Shown here: positions 26,687-34,399 of the stretch, one piece after another
Position numbering within the stretch: the stretch's first letter is position 1
Layout of the letters: the number at the start of each line of letters is the position of its first letter
Program-made: the position numbers and the translations under genes
Notes under the pieces: model-generated
What the model saw: the letters and a program-made list of their open reading frames with translations, nothing else
Database searches by the model: none
Told to the model about the DNA's origin: nothing
DNA from: Barrientosiimonas humi
GTDB lineage: Bacteria; Actinomycetota; Actinomycetes; Actinomycetales; Dermatophilaceae
Length of the DNA: 64,000 nucleotides
Direction: 5' to 3'
Assembly (NCBI RefSeq): GCF_006716095.1
Contig: NZ_VFOK01000001.1
Location: 1,333,375 to 1,397,374 of the forward strand

Positions 26687-28236
26687 CAGAAGAGTCCCTT
26701 CGGGGCAGGCGCCGACTCCAGCAGCTGCTTCGGCGCGACGATGGACAGCTGGCGGACCTCCTCGGCCGTCAGCGACGGGAGCCGCTCGGCCAGGTCCAGG
26801 AAGCGCTCGATCTCCTCGGGCGCGAGCACGCCCTCGGCGAGCATCCGGAACTTCGCGACGTAGTTCTCGCGCACGAACGGGCGGGCGCCGAACGGGTGCG
26901 CGTCGGCGATGGCGATCTCCTCGACCACCTGCGAACCGTCGGCGAGGGTGATCTCGACGCGACCGCCGAACGCCTTCTCGCGCGGGTCCTCGGAGTGGTA
27001 GCGACGGGTCCACTCGGGGTCCTCGTCGGTGGTGATCTTCTGCCACAGCGCGACCGTGTCGGGCCGGCCGGCGCGCTCGGGGGCGTAGGAGTCGACGTGG
27101 TGCCAGCCGCCGTCCTGCAGCGCCACCGCGAAGATGTACGGGATCGAGTGGTCGAGCGTCTCGCGGCTGGCGGTGGGGTCGTACTTCTGCGGGTCGCCGC
27201 TGCCCGAGCCGATGACGTAGTGCGTGTGGTGGGAGGTGTGCAGCACGATGCTGGTCACCTGCTCGGGGTCGCGCAGCTCGGGGCGCTCGTTGCCGAGGCG
27301 ACGGGCCAGGTCGATCCAGGCCTGCGCCTGGTACTCCGCCGAGTGCTCCTTGGTGAAGGTGTCCAGGATCGAGCGCTTGGGCTCGCCCTTGGCCGGCAGC
27401 GCCACCTCGTAGGAGGCGTCGGGGCCGTCCAGCAGCCAGGCGATGACGCCGTCCTCGCCTTCGTAGATCGGGTTCGGTGAGGTCTCCCCGCGCATGGCGC
27501 GGTCGACCGACTCGATCGCCATCTTGCCGGCGAGGGCCGGGGCGTGCGCCTTCCAGGAGGAGATCTCGCCCTTGCGCGACTGGCGGGTCGCGGTCGTGGT
27601 GTGCAGCGCCTGGCCGACGGCCTGGTAGATCACCTCGGTCGGCAGGCCGAGCAGGGTGCCGATGCCGGCCGCGGCCGACGGGCCCAGGTGGGCGACGTGG
27701 TCGATCTTGTGCTTGTGCAGGCTGACCGTGCGCACCAGGTCGACCTGGATCTCGTAACCGGTGGCGATGCCGCGCACCAGGGCCGCGCCGTCCTTGCCGG
27801 CGTGCTGCGCGACGGCGACGATCGGCGGGATGTTGTCGGCCGGGTGGGAGTACTCCGCGGCGAGGAACGTGTCGTGGTAGTCCAGCTCGCGCACGGCGAC
27901 ACCGTTGGCCCAGGCGGCCCACTCGGGGCTGGTCGTGGTCTCCAGGTCGACGCCGAAGATCGTCGAGCCCGCTCCCCCGCGCGAGACGGGGTGGTCGAGG
28001 GCCTGGGCGCGCGCCGAGCTGGGAGCGCTGCGGGTGAGCGACGCGGCGGCGACGGCGGCGTTGTCGATGACCCGGTTGATGATCATGTCGACGACCTCGT
28101 CGTCGACCTCGACCGGGTCGGACGCCACCTCGGCGATGCGCCAGGCGAGCTGCTCCTCGCGCGGCAGCTCCTCCTCGCTGCGGTAGGTGCGAACGGTGTG
28201 GCGGGTGGCCGGCTCGTGGCTGGCGGTGCTGCTCAT
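26686..28236 (-). CDS. prpD: 2-methylcitrate dehydratase (MmgE/PrpD family)
   Basis: A 516-aa PrpD-type dehydratase that converts 2-methylcitrate to 2-methyl-cis-aconitate. Recognisable blocks are [78 protein letters not shown] and [20 protein letters not shown], all typical of the family. It is first in prpDBC; ATG 28236 follows GAGGAGC. The GntR regulator ends 70 bp upstream, so prpDBC may be read from its own promoter in that gap or together with the regulator. Confidence 0.93.
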   Translation of the reverse strand: MSSTASHEPATRHTVRTYRSEEELPREEQLAWRIAEVASDPVEVDDEVVDMIINRVIDNAAVAAASLTRSAPSSARAQALDHPVSRGGAGSTIFGVDLETTTSPEWAAWANGVAVRELDYHDTFLAAEYSHPADNIPPIVAVAQHAGKDGAALVRGIATGYEIQVDLVRTVSLHKHKIDHVAHLGPSAAAGIGTLLGLPTEVIYQAVGQALHTTTATRQSRKGEISSWKAHAPALAGKMAIESVDRAMRGETSPNPIYEGEDGVIAWLLDGPDASYEVALPAKGEPKRSILDTFTKEHSAEYQAQAWIDLARRLGNERPELRDPEQVTSIVLHTSHHTHYVIGSGSGDPQKYDPTASRETLDHSIPYIFAVALQDGGWHHVDSYAPERAGRPDTVALWQKITTDEDPEWTRRYHSEDPREKAFGGRVEITLADGSQVVEEIAIADAHPFGARPFVRENYVAKFRMLAEGVLAPEEIERFLDLAERLPSLTAEEVRQLSIVAPKQLLESAPAPKGLF

Positions 28237-28306
28237 GTGCTCCTCGTTCTCGTGCGTCGTTGTCGGCGGATCAGGTTGTGCGGCTTGCAGATTCGGGCAC
28301 TCGGCG

Positions 28307-28981
28307 TCAGGAGACGCGCGCGGGAGGGGTGTCGGCCTCGGGGTCGGTCGCGCGGATGTTGCGCAGCGCGTTGCTCAGGTGCACATGGGTCGCGTGGGCG
28401 GCGAGCTCGCCGTCGCCGTCGAGGATCGCGCGCACGATGGCCAGGTGCTCCGAGGCGGCCTGGGTGAGCCGCTCGTCGGAGCGGCGGGACAGGCGGCGGG
28501 CGCGGGCGACGTGCGAGCGCAGGCCCTGCAGGTCGGTCACGAGGTAGGGGTTGCCGACGGCGCTGTCGATGGCGTCGTCGAACCGCTCGACCAGGTCGTA
28601 GTAGCCATGCCGGTCGGCGTCGTCGGAGGCGAGCACGTCGGTGACCCGGGAGAACTCGGTCTCCAGCTCGCGGAAGGTCTGCTCGTCGCGCCGGGCCGCG
28701 GCCAGGCGCGCGGCGTGGGTCTCGAGCGCGGTGCGCAGCTCGTAAAGGAGAACGACGTCGTCGAGCGAGACCTGGGTGACGACGAGGCCACGGCCGGCCT
28801 GCTGCGCCACGAGCCCGTCGGCGGTCAGCCGGGCCAGCGCCTCGCGGACGGGGGTGCGGGAGACGCCGAGGCGGGCAGCCTGCTCGACCTCGCCGAGCAC
28901 GGTGCCGGGGGTGAGGTCCCAGCCGACGATCTCGGCCTTGAGCGTGGCGTAGGCGCGGTCACTGGCGCGCTCGACGGCCAT
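28307..28981 (-). CDS. GntR-family (FCD domain) regulator, probable prp operon regulator
   Basis: A 224-aa GntR regulator with an N-terminal winged helix ([22 protein letters not shown]) and an all-helical FCD effector domain ([57 protein letters not shown]). The FCD domain usually binds a carboxylate through metal-binding histidines; asparagine/aspartate and histidine candidates are present. The gene lies directly upstream of prpDBC, which suggests control by propionate or 2-methylcitrate. Start ATG 28981 follows GAGGAG. A perfect GTATAC-type palindrome overlaps its leader, implying autoregulation. Confidence 0.88.
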   Translation of the reverse strand: MAVERASDRAYATLKAEIVGWDLTPGTVLGEVEQAARLGVSRTPVREALARLTADGLVAQQAGRGLVVTQVSLDDVVLLYELRTALETHAARLAAARRDEQTFRELETEFSRVTDVLASDDADRHGYYDLVERFDDAIDSAVGNPYLVTDLQGLRSHVARARRLSRRSDERLTQAASEHLAIVRAILDGDGELAAHATHVHLSNALRNIRATDPEADTPPARVS

Positions 28982-28996
28982 CGACTCACTCCTCGT

Positions 28997-29006
28997 ATGT
29001 ATACAT
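28997..29006. promoter_or_regulatory. GntR/FCD operator-like palindrome 1
   Basis: ATGTATACAT is a perfect 10-bp palindrome, 15 bp upstream of the GntR start codon and just ahead of its Shine-Dalgarno. FCD-type GntR regulators commonly bind TnGTATACnA-like sites, so this is a likely autoregulatory operator. Confidence 0.6.
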
Positions 29007-29059
29007 CGGCCGCCGACTTCGGCGGCTGCCAGGCTCGAGTATGGCACGGGCCGGTGATC

Positions 29060-29071
29060 TGTGTATACACA
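29060..29071. promoter_or_regulatory. GntR/FCD operator-like palindrome 2
   Basis: TGTGTATACACA is a perfect 12-bp palindrome sharing the TGTATACA core with the first site, 54 bp away on the far side of a GCCGCCGA/TCGGCGGC hairpin (29009-29026). The pair may allow cooperative or looped binding. Confidence 0.6.
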
Positions 29072-29186
29072 AGGCGGCGCTTCCGTCAGCCCGCGGGCAG
29101 GCGACGCGCAGCGGGATCTGGCCAACGGGCGTACGGCTGTCGGTGGCGTGCGCCACGCTGTCACCGGGCGAACCGAGGAGGACGTG

Positions 29187-29978
29187 ATGGGCGTGGACGG
29201 GTCGGCATCCGACAAGGCCGGCAGCGGCCCCGGCGCGCTGCGCGGGGCGCGGATCGAGGGGCGCGACCTCACCGGCGCGCGGTTCGTCGGCTGCGACCTG
29301 TCGGGAGTCCGGATGCGCGGCGTCGAGGCTCGTGGCCTCACCATCGACTCGCCGTGGCTGCTCGAGGGCGACGACCCGCTGCTCGTCAACGGGGTCGACG
29401 TGCGCCCGTTCGTCGACGCCGAGCTGGACCGGCGCTTCCCGGGCCGGGAGCTGCGCGAGGCGTCCGACCCCGCGGGGCTGCGCGACGCCTGGGCCGCGCT
29501 CGAACGCACCTGGGCCGGCACCCTCGACCGGGTGGCGGCGATGCCTCCGGGGACGAGCGACGAACGGGTCGACGGCGAGTGGTCGTTCGCCGAGACTCTG
29601 CGGCACCTGGTGATGGCCACCGACACCTGGCTCGGTCGGGCCGTGCTCGAGCGGGGGTTCGAGGAGGCCTACCACCCGATCGGGGTCGCGCACGCCGAGT
29701 TCGCGGAGGACGGCTATGACCCGGCGATAGTCGCGGAGTCCGCACCGACGTACGCCCGGGTGCTGGAGGTGCGCGCCGACCGGGTCGCGATGGTGCGCGA
29801 CTTCCTGGGGTCGGTCACGCCGGCCCAGCTGGCGGAGCAGCGGAGGAACCCGTGGGGGCCCGACTACCCCGAGACCGTGCTCTCCTGCCTGCACACGATC
29901 CTCGGCGAGGAGTGGGAGCACCATCGCTACGCCGTGCGCGACCTCGACGTGATCGAGCGGCGCGCCTCGGCCGGTTAG
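29187..29978 (+). CDS. DinB-like domain protein with pentapeptide-like N-terminus
   Basis: A 263-aa protein in two parts. Residues about 18-52 read like degenerate pentapeptide repeats (ARIEGRDLTGARFVGCDLSG, then VRMRGVEARGLTI). Residues about 90-260 form a DinB-like four-helix bundle (WSFAETLRHLVMATDTWLGR, a histidine at LRHLV, EWEHHRYAVRDLDVIE) of the kind that binds metal in thiol transferases and related proteins. The catalytic role is unknown. ATG 29187 is placed by the GAGGAGG just upstream. It is divergent from the GntR gene and shares the operator region, so it may belong to the same regulon. Confidence 0.75.
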   Translation: MGVDGSASDKAGSGPGALRGARIEGRDLTGARFVGCDLSGVRMRGVEARGLTIDSPWLLEGDDPLLVNGVDVRPFVDAELDRRFPGRELREASDPAGLRDAWAALERTWAGTLDRVAAMPPGTSDERVDGEWSFAETLRHLVMATDTWLGRAVLERGFEEAYHPIGVAHAEFAEDGYDPAIVAESAPTYARVLEVRADRVAMVRDFLGSVTPAQLAEQRRNPWGPDYPETVLSCLHTILGEEWEHHRYAVRDLDVIERRASAG

Positions 29979-29993
29979 CCCGGCCACCACGGG

Positions 29994-30022
29994 TTGACCC
30001 AACCTTTGCCTGGCGTTGTCCT
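29994..30022 (+). promoter_or_regulatory. candidate promoter of secreted nuclease gene
   Basis: TTGACC (29994-29999) is a strong -35; 17 bp later TGTCCT is a weak -10. The predicted leader of about 55 nt ends at the ATG at 30086. Confidence 0.4.
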
Positions 30023-30085
30023 ACGCAGGCGCGCGGTGGGCTGGGCTGGGTGTGGCCCTCCCCTCCAATCCCCCGGAGCCGCACC

Positions 30086-30793
30086 ATGATTCGTCCACGC
30101 CGACGTACGTCCGCATCGATCGCCGTCGTCGCGGTCGCCGCTCTCGCCTGGTCGGCGCAGCCCGCGTCGGCCGCGCAGATCGGCACCGTCTCCGGTAGCA
30201 CCGCAGCCGCCCAGCTGAAGAAGGGCATGACCTCGTCGATGACGCCGAGCGCGGCCCGCAGCGCCCTCGGCGGCCTGACCGTCAAGGCGGCCGGCTCGAT
30301 GACCGGATACAGCCGCGACCTGTTCCCGCACTGGCGCGACGCGAGCACGTGGGGATGGCCGGTCGCCCCCAACGACGCGTGCAACGCGCGCAACGCCGCG
30401 CTCTACCGCGACGGGCAGAACGTCACGATGTCGAGCACCTGCACCAACCTCGCCGGCACCTGGATCGACCCGTACTCCGCGAACAAGTTCAACGCCGCGA
30501 GCGACATCGACATCGACCACATCGTGCCGCTGGCCAATGCCTGGCGCTCCGGCGCGGCGGGCTGGTCGACCACCCGCAAAACGCAGTACGCCAACGACCC
30601 GCTGGTGCTGGTGTCGTCGTGGGACTCGCTCAACCAGGCCAAGGGCGACAAGGGGCCAGAGGCGTGGAAGCCGCCGCTGACCGCGTCGCACTGCCTCTAC
30701 GCGACCCGGTGGACCTTCACCAAGCAGAAGTACGGTCTGTCGGTGACCTCGGCCGAGAAGTCGGCCCTGACCAACATGTTGGGACCCTGCTGA
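30086..30793 (+). CDS. secreted HNH-type nuclease, DUF1524 (GmrSD C-terminal-like) domain
   Basis: A 235-aa predicted secreted protein. A signal peptide with a basic start (RPRRR), a hydrophobic core and an ASA cleavage site near residue 29 precedes the mature chain. The DUF1524 ββα-metal domain carries the nuclease motif DIDHIVPLANAW (D144, H145) and the downstream SWDSLNQAKGDKGPEAW. Two cysteines (CNARNAALYR and the SSTCTN region) and CLYATRW may form disulfides, as fits an exported enzyme. Homologues are extracellular DNases used in nutrient recovery or competition. The stop overlaps the next start by one base. Confidence 0.85.
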   Translation: MIRPRRRTSASIAVVAVAALAWSAQPASAAQIGTVSGSTAAAQLKKGMTSSMTPSAARSALGGLTVKAAGSMTGYSRDLFPHWRDASTWGWPVAPNDACNARNAALYRDGQNVTMSSTCTNLAGTWIDPYSANKFNAASDIDIDHIVPLANAWRSGAAGWSTTRKTQYANDPLVLVSSWDSLNQAKGDKGPEAWKPPLTASHCLYATRWTFTKQKYGLSVTSAEKSALTNMLGPC

Positions 30794-31059
30794 TGCGACA
30801 GAAGATGACCGCCCCGGTCGGCGGCGTGATGACCGACGAGGTCGGCGCGGTGACCGGCGACCTCGAGGTGTGGCTCGAGGACAAGACCGTGCGCACGACG
30901 TACGCCGGCTCGACCGACACCTACACGGTCACCGGATCCCCGCTCACCGAGGAGGCGTCGCTGGAGCAGGTGGTCGGCCACCTGCGACGCGACCCCGGCG
31001 CCGACGAGTCGGGCAACGCCCGATCGGTGGACGTGCGCGACCTCGGCGTGCAGATCTGA
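30793..31059 (+). CDS. hypothetical protein, 88 aa, coupled to secreted nuclease
   Basis: Not recognised. The 88-aa acidic soluble protein starts on the ATG formed by the nuclease stop (TGATG), so it is translationally coupled. It has no signal peptide or membrane segment. The middle is rich in Thr and beta-strand-like (VWLEDKTVRTTYAGSTDTYT), and the C-terminal third is helical and acidic (LEQVVGHLRRDPGADESG). The coupling would fit an inhibitor or accessory of the nuclease, but that is inference. A hairpin terminator lies 27 bp after the stop. An internal ATG five codons in is an alternative start. Confidence 0.6.
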   Translation: MRQKMTAPVGGVMTDEVGAVTGDLEVWLEDKTVRTTYAGSTDTYTVTGSPLTEEASLEQVVGHLRRDPGADESGNARSVDVRDLGVQI

Positions 31060-31085
31060 GTTACGCCGCCGCTTCGCCTGCGGAC

Positions 31086-31113
31086 GGCGAGCGGTTCAGC
31101 CGAACCGCTCGCC
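31086..31113. terminator. 12-bp perfect hairpin between convergent genes
   Basis: Arms 31086-31097 and 31102-31113 (GGCGAGCGGTTC / GAACCGCTCGCC) pair perfectly around the loop AGCC. It covers the stop codon of the minus-strand 115-aa gene and lies just past the plus-strand 88-aa gene, so it can end transcription from both sides. Confidence 0.75.
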
Positions 31114-31443
31114 GGTCTGCGGGTCGTAGAGCCGCAGCCCCAGGGGCGACAACGCGTCGATGATGGCGTTCATCTGCTCCCCCTCCGCGCTGTAGCCGGT
31201 GATCTCGACCATCTGCTCGCCGACGTAGACGTCGAACGCCGGGTCCTCGTCGACGACCGGGCCTGGCGGGAAGAGGAAGTTGCCCTCCCGACGCCAGTCG
31301 GGCAGCGACCCGAGCGCGGTCTCGACGTCGCCCGAGCTGACTTCGTCCACGCCGTCGAGGCGTCGGCCTTCGTTCATGGTCTCGTACGACTGCTGCGGGT
31401 CGAGGGCGTCGCCGCCGCTCCAGAACGCCAGGCTGTAGCTCAT
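31096..31443 (-). CDS. hypothetical protein, 115 aa
   Basis: Not recognised. It is a 115-aa acidic soluble protein beginning MSYSLAFWSGGDALDPQQSY. It contains TALGSLPDW and FPPGPVVDEDPAFDVYVGEQ and ends in GLRLYDPQTGERFG. The N-terminal strand plus a helix-forming C-terminal half (MNAIIDALSPLGLRLYD) resembles small proteins often found as orphans in actinobacteria, including polymorphic-toxin immunity families, but I see no diagnostic motif. The ATG has CAGGCT six bases upstream and no Shine-Dalgarno, suggesting a leaderless message. It is divergent from soxR. Confidence 0.6.
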   Translation of the reverse strand: MSYSLAFWSGGDALDPQQSYETMNEGRRLDGVDEVSSGDVETALGSLPDWRREGNFLFPPGPVVDEDPAFDVYVGEQMVEITGYSAEGEQMNAIIDALSPLGLRLYDPQTGERFG

Positions 31444-31520
31444 GACCCCAGCCTGCCCGCGGCGGCTGCCCCGCGCGAGGTCCGGCAGGTGAGCTGTCGG
31501 GTGGGCGCGCACTCCATTCG

Positions 31521-31551
31521 TTGACCTCAACCGTCGTTGAGGTTCTAGCGT
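31521..31551 (+). promoter_or_regulatory. soxR promoter with SoxR box (autoregulation)
   Basis: -35 TTGACC (31521-31526) and -10-like TAGCGT (31546-31551) are separated by 19 bp, the long spacing typical of MerR-family promoters. The spacer carries the inverted repeat ACCTCAA-N6-TTGAGGT (31524-31543), which matches the SoxR box CCTCAA...TTGAGG. Confidence 0.85.
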
Positions 31552-31588
31552 CATTCGCGACGTGGCCGGGGACGAGAGGCGGGGGCAG

Positions 31589-32047
31589 ATGCGGCGACCG
31601 GAGTGGCACCAGGCCGAGCTCACCGTCGGTGAGGTCGCCACCCGATCTGGCGTCGCCGTGTCCGCGCTGCACTTCTACGAGCGGCAGGGCCTGATCACCA
31701 GCACCCGCACGGCCGGCAACCAGCGCCGGTTCCGGCGGGACGTCCTGCGCCGGGTCGCGCTGATCCAGATCGCCCAGCAGCTCGGGATCCCGCTGGCCGA
31801 CCTGCGCGACCAGCTGGAGACCCTGCCCCCGGACCGTGCACCGACGCGGCAGGACTGGGAGCGGCTGACCGCCGGCTGGCAGTCCGAGCTGGACGCCCGC
31901 ATCGAACGGCTGCAGCAGCTGCGCAACCGGTTCACCGACTGCGTCGGCTGCGGCTGCCTGTCCATCGACCGCTGCCTGCTCGCGAACCAGAACGACCGCC
32001 TCGGCAAGCACGGCAGCGGGCCGCGCCGGCTGCTCGGTGACACGTGA
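31589..32047 (+). CDS. soxR: redox-sensitive transcriptional activator SoxR
   Basis: A 152-aa MerR-family regulator of SoxR length. The winged helix (LTVGEVATRSGVAVSALHFY, ERQGLI, NQRRFRRDVLRRVA) is followed by a dimerisation helix and the [2Fe-2S] cluster motif CVGCGCLSIDRC with cysteines 118, 121, 123 and 129 in the exact C-x2-C-x-C-x5-C spacing. Oxidation of the cluster by redox-active compounds activates target promoters. ATG 31589 has a GAGGCGGGGG tract upstream; a GTG nine codons earlier is possible. Both its own promoter and that of the adjacent MFS gene carry SoxR boxes. Confidence 0.95.
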   Translation: MRRPEWHQAELTVGEVATRSGVAVSALHFYERQGLITSTRTAGNQRRFRRDVLRRVALIQIAQQLGIPLADLRDQLETLPPDRAPTRQDWERLTAGWQSELDARIERLQQLRNRFTDCVGCGCLSIDRCLLANQNDRLGKHGSGPRRLLGDT

Positions 32048-32051
32048 TCGC

Positions 32052-32082
32052 TTGACCTCAACAGAAGTTGAGGTGCTGGAGT
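32052..32082 (+). promoter_or_regulatory. MFS efflux gene promoter with SoxR box
   Basis: The layout is identical to the soxR promoter: TTGACC (32052-32057), 19-bp spacer, -10-like TGGAGT (32077-32082), with ACCTCAA-N6-TTGAGGT at 32055-32074. It starts 5 bp after the soxR stop. Confidence 0.85.
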
Positions 32083-32125
32083 CCTGGTGCGGGGCGCGTG
32101 CCCCGCTCGTCGAAAGGACTCCGAG

Positions 32126-33631
32126 ATGACCCCATCGTCCGGCACCACAGCAGCAGACCCCGCCACCGACGTACGCTCTCGCGCCCCCGCCCGACTCACG
32201 CTGCCCGTCGTCCTGGTCGGGGTCGGTCTCGTGGCGACCTCGATCTCGGGCACGGCGATCGCGCTGCCGGACATCGGCCGCGACCTGAACGCCTCTGGCT
32301 CGGCGCTGAGCTGGGTCGTGGCCGGTTACAACCTGGCGTTCGCCGCGATGACCCTCGTGGCCGGAGCCGCGGCCGACCGTGCGGGCCGACGCCGGGTCTT
32401 CACCGCCTCGGCGGCGGTGTTCGCCCTCGCCTTCCTGGCATCGGGCGTCGCGCCGTCGATCCTGGTTCTCGACGTCGCCAGGATCGTCTCGGGCGTCGGT
32501 GGCGCAGGGATCATGGCTGCGGGCGGCGCACTGCTGGCCTCCGTCTACGACGGCGCGGCCCGCAACCGCGCGTTCGCCTTCATGGGGACCATGGCCGGGG
32601 TCGGGATCGCTCTCGGTCCGACCATGACCGGAGCTCTCGTGACGCTGACCGGGTGGCGTGGGAGCTTCGCGGTGTTCGCCGCGGTGGGCGGGCTCGTTGC
32701 CCTCGGTGCCCGGCGGCTGGCGGAGTCCCGGGACCCCAGCAGCAGCACGGACTGGGCGGGAAGCGTCTTGTTCGTGGTGGCGCTGACCGCGTTCATGTTC
32801 GGCCTGCTCGAGGCCCCCGCGCTCGGCTGGACCCACCCGGCGACACTCGTCGTGCTCCTCCTCGGAGCGGTCGCCGCGACGGCGTTCGGGGTGGTGCAGC
32901 GGCGCAGCGAGGCCCCGGTCCTGGCCCCCGAGCTGCTCGCTGATCGCGGCTTCATGGGCTGGTGCCTCGCCACGCTGACGACGTCGGTGGGGTTCCTCGG
33001 CGCACTCGTGTTCCTGCCGACGTATCTCCAGGCCGCCGCAGGCCACTCCCCCGCGACCGCGGGGCTGGTGATGCTGCTGCTCACCGCTCCGGTGCTCGTG
33101 GCCCCGATCGCAGCAGCCACGCTGGTGAACCGCGGGGTGCCGGCCCGGTGGCTCATCACGATCGCCCTGGTGTGCGTCGTCGCGGGAAACTTCGGTCTGC
33201 TGCTCCTGGCCCCCGAGGCGACCATCGCCCGGGTCGCGGCGCCCTTGCTGCTGATCGGGATCGGCATGGGCGCGTCGTTCGGGATCACCGACGGTCAGGC
33301 CATGTCGCTTGTCCCGGCCCGCCTCGTCGGCACCGCGGCAGGCTTCCTCAACACCCTGCGCGGGGCGGCCGAGGCGCTCGTGATCGCCGCCTTCAGCGCT
33401 GCGCTGCTCGGCCTTCTCACGCGCGAGCTGGGTGCACCGGAGAGGGCTGCGCAGGTCGCGTCCGGCAGGCTCGCCCCGGTCCAGGACCCCGCCCGGGCGG
33501 CGGAGCTGGAGGCGTTCACCAGCTCCTGGCACCTCACCCAGATCGGCGTCGGTGTGGTGTGCCTCGTGCTGTCCGTGGTCGTCGTGATGCTCCTCGCGTC
33601 CGCCGGTGGCCGCCAGCGGGCGGAGCGGTAA
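32126..33631 (+). CDS. MFS drug-efflux transporter, DHA2 (EmrB/QacA) type
   Basis: A 501-aa transporter with about 14 hydrophobic segments, the DHA2 layout. Signatures include IALPDIGRDLNASGSALSWV in TM1, GAAADRAGRRRVF (motif A), LDVARIVSGVGGAGIMAAG (motif B region) and GIALGPTMTGAL (motif C, antiporter). It should export hydrophobic or cationic drugs using the proton gradient. The SoxR box in its promoter implies induction by redox-active compounds such as phenazines or quinone antibiotics. ATG 32126 follows GAAAGGA. It ends about 70 bp before the convergent YrhK gene. Confidence 0.9.
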   Translation: MTPSSGTTAADPATDVRSRAPARLTLPVVLVGVGLVATSISGTAIALPDIGRDLNASGSALSWVVAGYNLAFAAMTLVAGAAADRAGRRRVFTASAAVFALAFLASGVAPSILVLDVARIVSGVGGAGIMAAGGALLASVYDGAARNRAFAFMGTMAGVGIALGPTMTGALVTLTGWRGSFAVFAAVGGLVALGARRLAESRDPSSSTDWAGSVLFVVALTAFMFGLLEAPALGWTHPATLVVLLLGAVAATAFGVVQRRSEAPVLAPELLADRGFMGWCLATLTTSVGFLGALVFLPTYLQAAAGHSPATAGLVMLLLTAPVLVAPIAAATLVNRGVPARWLITIALVCVVAGNFGLLLLAPEATIARVAAPLLLIGIGMGASFGITDGQAMSLVPARLVGTAAGFLNTLRGAAEALVIAAFSAALLGLLTRELGAPERAAQVASGRLAPVQDPARAAELEAFTSSWHLTQIGVGVVCLVLSVVVVMLLASAGGRQRAER

Positions 33632-33702
33632 CGCGATGTGTCGGAAGGCTCACCGGGAGCACCGGGGCTGCAGCACTGGGCCGGGCGCCTGGCGCGGCTC
33701 GC

Positions 33703-33999
33703 TCAGAAGTCGCGGGCACTCTCGCCGGGCCTCGTGGCGCCGCTGATGCGGCCCAGGTGCACCCGGCGGGTCAGCCGGATCGCCGGCCGAGCGAGGAAAA
33801 GGAAGGAGCCGACCACGAAGCACCACGTCGCGGGGTACATCGTCGACTGCCAGAAGAACATGATGCTGCCGACGACGAACAGCAGTCCCGCGAGGAAGTC
33901 GTTGGTGATCGATACGACCTCGTAGATGCCGCGGATGCGCAGCTCTTCGTGGCCGACGGTCAGCGTGACGTCGCGCCCGGGTCCGGTGTGGGTCTGCAT
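33703..33999 (-). CDS. YrhK-domain membrane protein
   Basis: A 98-aa protein with a short cytoplasmic start (TLTVGHEELRIRGIYEVVSI) and the YrhK-like helical pair. These are NDFLAGLLFVVGSIMFFW and YPATWCFVVGSFLFLARPAI, ending in the basic RLTRRVHLGRI. The YrhK domain has no known biochemical role; it is found in bacterial inner membrane proteins of stress or sporulation context. ATG 33999 is preceded by AGGAGCAGAGC. It is read away from the tRNA gene. Confidence 0.75.
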   Translation of the reverse strand: MQTHTGPGRDVTLTVGHEELRIRGIYEVVSITNDFLAGLLFVVGSIMFFWQSTMYPATWCFVVGSFLFLARPAIRLTRRVHLGRISGATRPGESARDF

Positions 34000-34146
34000 C
34001 GGTGTGCTCTGCTCCTGTCGTCGTGCGTACGACATCGACAACACCACCCGGCGACCGGCGCCCTCCCGCGGTCGCGGGTGTCCTGCGTCACAGCAGGAGT
34101 GCCCGCAGAACGCCGCGACGACCAGCCACGAACCCCGAAATGACGA

Positions 34147-34180
34147 ACACCCGGACCCACGCATCCGTGGGTCCGGGTGT
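34147..34180 (-). terminator. 15-bp perfect hairpin downstream of tRNA-Pro
   Basis: Arms 34147-34161 and 34166-34180 pair perfectly around the 4-nt loop CATC. It lies 24 bp past the 3' end of the minus-strand tRNA gene and is a likely terminator, though it lacks a T-run. Confidence 0.75.
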
Positions 34181-34203
34181 CCGCGATGTCCTGAGACATC
34201 ACA

Positions 34204-34280
<77 letters not shown>

Positions 34281-34399
34281 ATGCCCCGAGTGACGGTCGG
34301 GACCGCCGTTCAGGGCGACCTGAACCTTAGCGCAGCGCCTGCCGTCTCAACGAATCGGGGCCGGTCGCGTGGGGCCGCGCCGCGCCCGACGTACGTCCG

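Noticed and set aside
29060-29186. Upstream extension of the DinB-like gene to an in-frame GTG at 29061
   Set aside because: It would translate the operator palindrome and promoter region; the ATG at 29187 has GAGGAGG at a proper distance.
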